Shown here piece after piece: positions 58,140 through 64,000 of a stretch of 64,000 nt of DNA. The notes under the pieces were generated by a model. It saw only the letters and a list, made by a program, of their open reading frames with translations. It had not been told where the DNA came from and did no database searches. Positions within the stretch are counted from its first letter, which is position 1. Every line of letters starts with the position of its first letter. The position numbers were made by a program, and so were the translations under genes. Origin of the DNA: JAKQDH01 sp029558835 (GTDB lineage: Bacteria > Planctomycetota > Phycisphaerae > UBA1845); the NCBI GenBank assembly GCA_035356615.1, contig DAOQSN010000029.1:8456-72455 (forward strand). Direction: 5' to 3'.

Positions 58140-58399
58140 CCGCACTCCCGAATCATCGGGCGTAGCCGTCGGAGCTCGATCCTCGCGTCCGCGGTCGTGA
58201 TCTGCCAGTCGACCACCGGGCGGCGGCGATCCCGACCCGTTTGCCAAGCCTGGGCCTGATCGACCAGCATCTGCTCTTCCGCGATTCGGCCACCCAGACT
58301 CTGCCGCGCCAGGATCCCGAGTTCGATTGCGGCCGGGCTCAGCCGGCTTGTGTGCTTGGCCGTGCCGTTCCGCTCGTATTCGCAGTCGAAGCGGGTCAC
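58140..58399 (-). pseudogene. IS630-family transposase remnant with internal deletion
   Basis: The frame reads RFDCEYERNGTA and continues directly into IELGILARQSLGGRIAEEQ, then DWQITTADARIELRRLRP. In complete IS630-type transposases the first block ('R(F/Y)DxEYxRNGTA') begins the catalytic region and the second block ends it, with about 85 residues (including the middle catalytic Asp) between. These are deleted here, so the remnant cannot be active. No terminal inverted repeats could be identified. It abuts the glycosyltransferase gene, and a CGCGACTCCCGTCGCGGGG palindrome follows at 58403-58447. Confidence 0.75.
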
Positions 58400-58479
58400 C
58401 CGCCGCAGACTTACGCGCGACTCCCGTCGCGGGGAAGTACGGCACCCTCAACACCGCACCCGCTAAACGGTACGCAGCC

Positions 58480-59709
58480 TCACTGCCGCCGGTGGCGGTA
58501 CAGCTCGAGAGCGGCCGGGAACGGGCCGAGGGCACGCTCGAAAATGCCCAGTGAGAACGCGATCGTCAGGCCGTAGTTCGTGATCGGCACGCCCGCCTGC
58601 CGGCAACTCAGAATACGCGACAACATCTCGCGCCGGTTCTGCACACACGCGCCGCAGTGCACTACCAGTTTGTAGGAGGCAAGATCAGCCGGGAAATCGT
58701 GCCCCTGGAACGTGGTGAACTCCAGTTTCCCGCCGATGTACTGCGTCAGCCAGCGGGGAATCTTGACCCGCCCGATGTCCTCGCCGATCGGATGGTGCGA
58801 GCAAGCCTCCGCGATCAGGATGCGGTCGCCGGGACGCAGGGCGTCAATGGCCAGCGCGCCCTGCACCAGGGCGGTCAGGTCACCCTTGAAACGCGCGAAG
58901 AGAATCGAAAACGAGGTGAGCAGCACGTCGGGTGGAGTGTCGGCGGCCACCTTCAGAAACGCCTGCGAATCGGTCACTACGAGCGCGGGCGGGCGATGCA
59001 GCCGGCTGAGCGCATCACGCAACTCGCGCTCCTTGACCACCAGGCAGTACGCCTCGTGATCCAGCAGGTCGCGGATCGTCTGCACCTGCGGCAGAATGAG
59101 ACGCCCCTTCGGCGCCTCCTTGTCGATGGGGACCACGAGCACGACCAGGTCGCCGGGCTGCACCAGGTCGCCGATGATGGCCGGGGCGTTAATGAAGTCG
59201 TCCGGGGCCGCCCGCACCAGCGCCTCCCGCAGGTCCAGCACGCCCTCGCCGCGCAGAGCGACGGTGCGTACGACGGGGAGTTGATCCCGCTGGAGCCGGG
59301 CGAGGAGGTTCTCCCGCGGCTCCGCGATGTCTGCCTTGTTGAGTACGACAATGGCCGGGATCTTGCGGGTGGCGAACTCGGCCAGCAATTGCTCCTCGAA
59401 GTCGTCCCACTGGTCGGCACAGGCCACGAGCAGCGCGACCTCCGTCCGGTCGAGCACCTGGCGGGTGCGCTCGACGCGCTGGGCGCCCAAGGCGCCGGTG
59501 TCGTCGATGCCGGCCGTGTCGATGAAAAGCACCGGGCCGATGGGCAGCAGTTCCATCGGCTTCTCGACCGGGTCGGTCGTGGTCCCCGCGATGTCGGAAA
59601 CGATGGAGACCTGTTGGCGCGTCAGGGCGTTGAGCAGCGAGCTCTTGCCGACGTTGCGCCGGCCGAAGATGCCGATGTGCAGCCGCATGCCCTTGGGTGT
59701 GGTTTGCAT
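58480..59709 (-). CDS. hydF: [FeFe]-hydrogenase H-cluster maturation GTPase
   Basis: 409 residues, the normal length. An N-terminal GTPase domain (GRRNVGKSSLLNALT, G1; DIAGTTTDPV, G2; DTAGIDDTG, G3; VVLNKADI, G4) is followed by a dimerisation domain and the metal-cluster domain with AEACSHHPIGED and KLVVHCGACVQNR, giving the family CxH...CxxC pattern for the [4Fe-4S] cluster. HydF is the scaffold on which HydE and HydG assemble the 2Fe subcluster that is then transferred to the hydrogenase. It begins 4 bases after aspA ends. hydE, hydG and the hydrogenase itself are not in this window. Confidence 0.95.
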   Translation of the reverse strand: MQTTPKGMRLHIGIFGRRNVGKSSLLNALTRQQVSIVSDIAGTTTDPVEKPMELLPIGPVLFIDTAGIDDTGALGAQRVERTRQVLDRTEVALLVACADQWDDFEEQLLAEFATRKIPAIVVLNKADIAEPRENLLARLQRDQLPVVRTVALRGEGVLDLREALVRAAPDDFINAPAIIGDLVQPGDLVVLVVPIDKEAPKGRLILPQVQTIRDLLDHEAYCLVVKERELRDALSRLHRPPALVVTDSQAFLKVAADTPPDVLLTSFSILFARFKGDLTALVQGALAIDALRPGDRILIAEACSHHPIGEDIGRVKIPRWLTQYIGGKLEFTTFQGHDFPADLASYKLVVHCGACVQNRREMLSRILSCRQAGVPITNYGLTIAFSLGIFERALGPFPAALELYRHRRQ

Positions 59710-59713
59710 GGTG

Positions 59714-61123
59714 CTACGGCCTCGATTGCCCTGCGGAGCCGAGGCGCGTGACGGCCTCGGGACTGATCAGGGCGTCGAACTCCTCAGCCTGTAGCAAGCT
59801 CTGTTCCACGACAAGCTCGCGGATGCTCTTGCCCTCGCGGCGTGCCTGTTGGGCGACGCGCTCGGCCGCCTCGTACCCGATGCGCTCGATGAGCGCGGTG
59901 ACGGTTGTGGTGGCGCCGCTGACGTGCGCTCGGCAGCGGCCCTCGTCGGCGTGCAGATCGGTGACGCAGAGGCGGCGGAGGATGTCGCCAGCACGGGTCA
60001 GCAGGTCGACGCTGGTCAGCAGCGCGTCCGCCACCAGCGGCAGGAAGGCGTTCAGTTCCAGGTTACCCGCCGCGCACGCCTGGGTGATGGCCAGGTCGTG
60101 CGCGATGACCATCATGGCCGCCTGCGCCACCGCCTCCGGGATGACGGGGTTCACCTTGCCCGGCATGATCGAGGAGCCGGCCTGCCGCGCCGGGAGCACA
60201 ATCTCGCCGAAGCCGGCGTCCGGCCCGGAACCCAGCAAACGCAGATCGGTGGCGATCTTGAGCAGGTTCACGGCGCAGGCTTTGAGGATGCCGCTGACTT
60301 CGACGAAGACGTCGTTGTTTGCAGTTGCGTCGATCAAATTCTCCGCCCGGGCGAGGCCGAGGTTTGTGATCGTGCGCAGGTGCTCGACCACGCGGAAGAT
60401 GTACTGCCGTGGGGCACCCAGCCCGGTGCCGATGGCCGTGCCGCCCAGGTTGACAACCCGCAGCCGCTCCTCGCACTTGTAGATGCGCCAGCGGTCGCGG
60501 CTCAACGCCTCGGCATAGGCGCTCATCTCGCGTCCCAGGGTGACCAGCACGGCGTCCTGGAGTTGCGTCCGCCCCACTTTGACGATGTGAGCGAGCGCCT
60601 TCTCTTGGCCCTGGAACGCTTCCTGCAGGGCGACGACCTCGCGCTCCAGGTCGTGCAGTTGGTGAATGGCCGCCACCTTCAGGGCGGTGGGATACGTGTC
60701 ATTCGTGGACTGGTGCAGGTTCAGGTGCGTGTGCGGGCCGATGATGTCATACTCGCCCGGCTGACGCCCGAGCAACTGCAAGGCCCGGTTGGCGAGGACC
60801 TCGTTGACGTTCATGTTGGTGGACGTGCCGGCGCCGCCCTGGAGGGCGTCCACGCGGACGTGGGCGTCGAGCTTGCCTTCCATCATTTCGGTGCAGGCGG
60901 CCTCGATCGCCTGGGCGACGGCCTCGTCCCACCAGCCCAGCTCGTGGTTGGTGCGGGCGCAGGCAAGCTTGACGGCGCCATAGGCGTGAATGAGCGCGGG
61001 ATGCACGGGGCGCAGGCTGAGCGGGAAGTTCTCCAGCGCACGGGCGGTGTGCACACCGTACAGCGCGTCGGCCGGTATGCGTCGCTCACCGAGCAAGTCA
61101 TGTTCCACGCGGTAGTCGGGCAT
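59714..61123 (-). CDS. aspA: Aspartate ammonia-lyase
   Basis: 469 residues, as for AspA (about 470). Converts aspartate to fumarate and ammonia. Signatures: ALQGGAGTSTNMNVNEVLAN, HLNLHQSTNDTYPTALKV, and the catalytic loop AGSSIMPGKVNPVIPEA. Fumarase class II is the close alternative, but the overall pattern and context fit AspA better. It is directly upstream of hydF on the same strand with a 4-base gap. Since the H-cluster's dithiomethylamine bridge needs nitrogen, a role as local ammonia source is plausible. Confidence 0.88.
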   Translation of the reverse strand: MPDYRVEHDLLGERRIPADALYGVHTARALENFPLSLRPVHPALIHAYGAVKLACARTNHELGWWDEAVAQAIEAACTEMMEGKLDAHVRVDALQGGAGTSTNMNVNEVLANRALQLLGRQPGEYDIIGPHTHLNLHQSTNDTYPTALKVAAIHQLHDLEREVVALQEAFQGQEKALAHIVKVGRTQLQDAVLVTLGREMSAYAEALSRDRWRIYKCEERLRVVNLGGTAIGTGLGAPRQYIFRVVEHLRTITNLGLARAENLIDATANNDVFVEVSGILKACAVNLLKIATDLRLLGSGPDAGFGEIVLPARQAGSSIMPGKVNPVIPEAVAQAAMMVIAHDLAITQACAAGNLELNAFLPLVADALLTSVDLLTRAGDILRRLCVTDLHADEGRCRAHVSGATTTVTALIERIGYEAAERVAQQARREGKSIRELVVEQSLLQAEEFDALISPEAVTRLGSAGQSRP

Positions 61124-61640
61124 AGTTCGACTCGGCGTCGTTCTGTCGCTTCAGTATCCTGGCTGCCGCTTTCGCGGCGGACGGCAGCGCGCTGTTGCAG
61201 GCCAGCAGACCCTCCGGGCCGCGCAACGCAACCCACCGTAAGCGCTGGGCGGGGCGACGTCAATCGTGGCGCAGCCTTCGGCTCGCCCGGAGGGCGGACG
61301 AGCACCTCCCGGATGTACGCACCTCTCGGTGCGCAGAGGCATGGCAGCGGTGCGGCACCGCACACTGAGCGCGCCGGACCCTGAGAGTCTGTGTAGGCCT
61401 CGCTTGCCCTCTGGGCAAGAAGAGAAAGAGAAAAGGGAGCCCCCTCCTTCCCAGCGACTGCAAGTCCCTGGCAACCCTTGCCCGCCCTCCGGGCGGAGAC
61501 GCGCCTTCGTCCGTCATTGTGCCTCGGTGCTTCCCGCATGCTCTGCCGGCGTGGACTACGACGGGTGGAACCCGCCCTACGAACTGCCTCCGGCACGCTC
61601 TGCCGAGGGGAACCGCGGCGGGTGGAACCCGCCCTACGGA
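61124..61640. repeat. Intergenic region with composite repeats
   Basis: 517 bases. GGGTGGAACCCGCCCTACG is repeated at about 61562 and 61620, each next to a variant of GCCTCCGGCACGCTCTGCCG. Several short palindromes occur in 61280-61500. The pattern is similar in style to 26990-27330. No gene can be supported. The aspA promoter must lie at the left end (61124 onward) but no motif is visible. Confidence 0.55.
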
Positions 61641-63839
61641 CTACTCCGAAACCGGCGGCTTGTCGCTGAGGTGCACCGCGTTCGGGTCCGCGGGGTCCAG
61701 CGGTGGCAGGCGGTCCCGGTTCAGCTTGTACCCATCGCCCGCGTCACGAGTATTGGGAACTTCGTTCCCTTCGGCGTCAATGATCCACCAGACCACGGCC
61801 TCACCGATTCCTTCCGCCGTCAACCTAATGCCCAGGTGCGCGTATTCGTCGCGGCTGTACCTGGCCCCGGGTACCATGATCCCGCCAACAGCAAGACACG
61901 GAAACACTGCTGCCGGGCCGTGCACGTACCTGTACCACAGCAGGGACTGGGGGGCCTGCTCGAGTTTGGGGTTGACGAACTTCTCGCGCAAGCCCAGCTC
62001 CGGGCGGAGCGCAAAGACCACGCGGGCGATGCATAGCCCCGCCGGAGGGGCCAGCGCCGGGACGAACATGTCGGCCTCCGAGGCCGCCAGTACGAGCAGC
62101 CCGCATCCGGCCATCCAGTACGCATGCTCCACGCCCCCGTCCTGCCAGACTTCGTACAGAATACTGCCGTCCAATCCGTACACTCGGACGCAGCATTGTG
62201 AGAAGTATCCGAACACGTGGGCGACCACCACCTCTTTCCCCGGGTGCTCCGGGAACACGTCGTCAACCAGGAGGATCCTGGCGCTGAAACCGTAGGAAGC
62301 GTAGTCGTGCGGCCTGGAACCGGGTGGCACATCCTCAGGCTTCGGGAAAGCCTGCCAAATGGGTTCGTCGAGGCTCCCAGCGGTATCGAAGGCACACAGA
62401 CCGTCTCCGTAGCGCCCGTCACCTGTGTCCACGAAACCGAGCAGTACCAGGTTCCCGCCGCCGAACTCAGGAGGACGGCTAACAACTTCCGCCGAGTGAA
62501 TCTCGGCGGGCGGAGGAACCTTCCACGCATGCAGTTCGTGCCCGGTAACCGAGAACAGCCGCGCTGTGTCCTCAGTCTCGTTGATACGGATCTCCGCGGG
62601 GCGAAGCCTCAGCCAGAAGACCGCGCCGAACGTAAAAACCACACTGGTGACCACGATGAGCACGCACATACTCGCGGTGATCCAGACAGGATGCCCTGCG
62701 CTCCAGCGTGCCGCACGAGTCCAGAGCGTCGGTTTTTTCGCAGATGCCGGCTCGCCGCGGAGGTAGCGGCGGAGGTCGTCGGCCAGTTCCGCTGCGGACT
62801 GGTAGCGACGATCGCGGTCTTTCTCCAGGGCCTTGAGCACCACCAGCTCGAGATCGCCGCGCAGAGTGCGATCGACGGTGCTCGGGCGGGCCGGGGGTTC
62901 CTCGCGCACGATGCGCGCGGCCGCAAAGACCGTGGTCCGTGAGACATCATAAGGCAGCTTGCCGCACAGCAGCTCGTAAAGCACTACGCCGAGTGCGTAG
63001 ATGTCGCTGCGGATGTCCAGCTCGCGCGGGTCGCCGGCACACTGCTCGGGGCTCATATACTGAAGCGTGCCGAGAAGCTGCCCGACGTCCGTGGCCGCGG
63101 TGGTGACGGCCACGTCCGCATCCGTCGAACGGGCGATGCCGAAGTCGATCACCTTGACCTGCCCGCCCGCATCGACCAACAGGTTGCCGGGCTTGAGGTC
63201 GCGGTGAATGAGGCCTTTCTGGTGGGCGTGGTGCACCGCGTCGCACACCTGGCAGAACAGCTCGACGCGGGCCCGCGTGCCGAGCTGTTGGCGATCGGCG
63301 AACGCCGTGAGGGCGGCCGGTTCCTCGACGTATTCCATCACGATGTACGGCACCTGGACGCTGCCGGCCGGCGTGGCCGCGAGGTGCGTGCCGGCCGCGT
63401 AGACCTGGGCAACGTGCGGATGGCGCAACCGGGCGAGAAACTCGGCCTCGCGCTCGAACCGGCGGATCGCGGAGCGTGACATTAACCCCGGTCGAATGAG
63501 CTTCAGCGCCACCTCTCGAGCCGGACGATCCTGCCGCGCCAGGTACACGGTGCCCATGCCCCCGGGTGCGAGCTTGCGCTCGACTCGACAACCGCCGATG
63601 GTCATACCCAGATATGGATCCGGCACGTCCGGGTCGTCGTCGCCCCCAGGCGGAGTCGAGAGTGGTTTGAGAAACTCGGGCGGTACGCGTTCCGCGTGGG
63701 CCAGCAGCACCTCGACCTCGGCCCGCAAGTCGGCGTCGTCGCCGCACTGCTCGCGCAGCAGCGCATCGCGCTGCTCGGCTGGGCAGCCGAGCGCCGCCTC
63801 AAACAGCTCCCGCGCACGCTCCAGCTTGTCGGTACTCAT
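61641..63839 (-). CDS. Membrane Ser/Thr protein kinase with extracytoplasmic C-terminal domain
   Basis: 732 residues from the ATG at 63839. Residues 1-70 are a helical N-terminal region (ARELFEAALGCPAEQRDALL) seen in Planctomycete kinases encoded next to ECF sigma factors. The kinase (about 80-365) is intact: LAPGGMGTVYLA, Lys in VALKLI, HRDLKPGN, DFG and YMSPEQ. One membrane segment (386-410) is followed by about 320 residues with FG-GAP-like features (VYGLDGSILYEVWQDGG) but no clear family. The gene has its upstream neighbour beyond the window edge; an ECF sigma gene there would be expected but cannot be seen. Confidence 0.88.
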   Translation of the reverse strand: MSTDKLERARELFEAALGCPAEQRDALLREQCGDDADLRAEVEVLLAHAERVPPEFLKPLSTPPGGDDDPDVPDPYLGMTIGGCRVERKLAPGGMGTVYLARQDRPAREVALKLIRPGLMSRSAIRRFEREAEFLARLRHPHVAQVYAAGTHLAATPAGSVQVPYIVMEYVEEPAALTAFADRQQLGTRARVELFCQVCDAVHHAHQKGLIHRDLKPGNLLVDAGGQVKVIDFGIARSTDADVAVTTAATDVGQLLGTLQYMSPEQCAGDPRELDIRSDIYALGVVLYELLCGKLPYDVSRTTVFAAARIVREEPPARPSTVDRTLRGDLELVVLKALEKDRDRRYQSAAELADDLRRYLRGEPASAKKPTLWTRAARWSAGHPVWITASMCVLIVVTSVVFTFGAVFWLRLRPAEIRINETEDTARLFSVTGHELHAWKVPPPAEIHSAEVVSRPPEFGGGNLVLLGFVDTGDGRYGDGLCAFDTAGSLDEPIWQAFPKPEDVPPGSRPHDYASYGFSARILLVDDVFPEHPGKEVVVAHVFGYFSQCCVRVYGLDGSILYEVWQDGGVEHAYWMAGCGLLVLAASEADMFVPALAPPAGLCIARVVFALRPELGLREKFVNPKLEQAPQSLLWYRYVHGPAAVFPCLAVGGIMVPGARYSRDEYAHLGIRLTAEGIGEAVVWWIIDAEGNEVPNTRDAGDGYKLNRDRLPPLDPADPNAVHLSDKPPVSE

Positions 63840-63862
63840 CACACGCGTTCCCTGGGGCTGGC

Positions 63863-63947
63863 AAACCCCTCTCCCTTCGAGGCGCTGCTGGACCCCTCTC
63901 CCTTGCGGGCGCTGCTGGACCCCTCTCCCTTGCAGGGAGAGGGGTAC
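63863..63947. repeat. Tandem CCCCTCTCCC hairpin units
   Basis: Three units with 26- to 28-base period, each starting CCCCTCTCCCTT, the last completed by GCAGGGAGAGGGG. It is the CTCTCCC family again, here in tandem. It lies upstream of the kinase start, so it is transcribed away from or read as leader. No coding potential is apparent. Confidence 0.7.
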
Positions 63948-64000
63948 TGGTGTTTGGCCATTTGGATGACCTGCGACAGTGTGGCTGGCGAACGCGGTGC

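Noticed and set aside
63863..63947. CRISPR-like array of three units
   Set aside because: The repeats are hairpin units of a dispersed family with irregular 26-28-base period and no distinct spacers or cas genes.

Overview
This is a GC-rich (by eye about 65%) bacterial window, most likely a metagenome-assembled Planctomycetota genome, plausibly Phycisphaerae-like. The evidence is a formylglycine sulfatase, three secreted proteins with Planctomycete-style dockerin repeats, a type II pseudopilin with the DUF1559-like end, multi-domain secreted repeat proteins, Ser/Thr kinases with accessory domains, and zinc-ribbon membrane proteins ending in an 'RCGYNLTGN...CPECG' motif. LolCD-like transporter genes imply an outer membrane. 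HydF implies [FeFe]-hydrogenase maturation and an at least partly anaerobic lifestyle. Two scaffold gaps are present: 100 N at 6281-6380 and 10 N at 30863-30872. The order across 30863-30872 should not be trusted without read support.

Layout. 1-7524: a lipoprotein, a giant RHS/YD-repeat surface protein and a small unknown gene (minus strand). 8109-12974: ilvE, lolD, a lolC/E-type permease and lysS (minus). 13301-15031: a DUF4097 lipoprotein and a convergent pseudopilin. 15403-26833 (plus): DUF502, hpf, ptsN, ptsH, ptsI (a regulatory PTS without a sugar permease), then a TIGR03936/DUF2344 protein overlapping RNase E/G, a zinc-ribbon membrane protein and a hybrid Cache-PAS histidine kinase. 26834-30862: a repeat-filled spacer and secreted proteins on the minus strand, one interrupted by an in-frame TGA.

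31417-42948 (plus) is the most interesting region. A membrane protein, a Ser/Thr kinase with two zinc ribbons and a small zinc-ribbon membrane protein come first. They are followed by three ESCRT-III/Snf7-like coiled-coil proteins (one with a winged-helix-like segment in front, as in CHMP7), a PspC-domain protein, two membrane proteins (one DUF2723 glycosyltransferase-like), a Vps4-like AAA ATPase with an N-terminal MIT-like domain and a Vps4-type C-terminal helix, and an SPFH-like domain fused to a beta-propeller. I interpret this as a bacterial ESCRT-like membrane-remodelling or envelope-stress system. A PspA/PspC-SPFH style membrane-integrity role is the most conservative reading.

43118-64000: a GT-C-type membrane protein, a sulfatase with a dockerin inserted in its catalytic domain, tRNA-Leu(UAA), a large secreted BNR/beta-helix/dockerin protein, a SMUG1-type uracil-DNA glycosylase, DUF488, a ClC channel with CBS domains, two small membrane proteins, a glycosyltransferase, an IS630 transposase remnant, hydF and aspA as a tight pair, and a membrane Ser/Thr kinase.

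Intergenic spaces are unusually rich in short dispersed palindromic repeats of at least eight families, often stacked together. They are densest in and around the ESCRT-like cluster.
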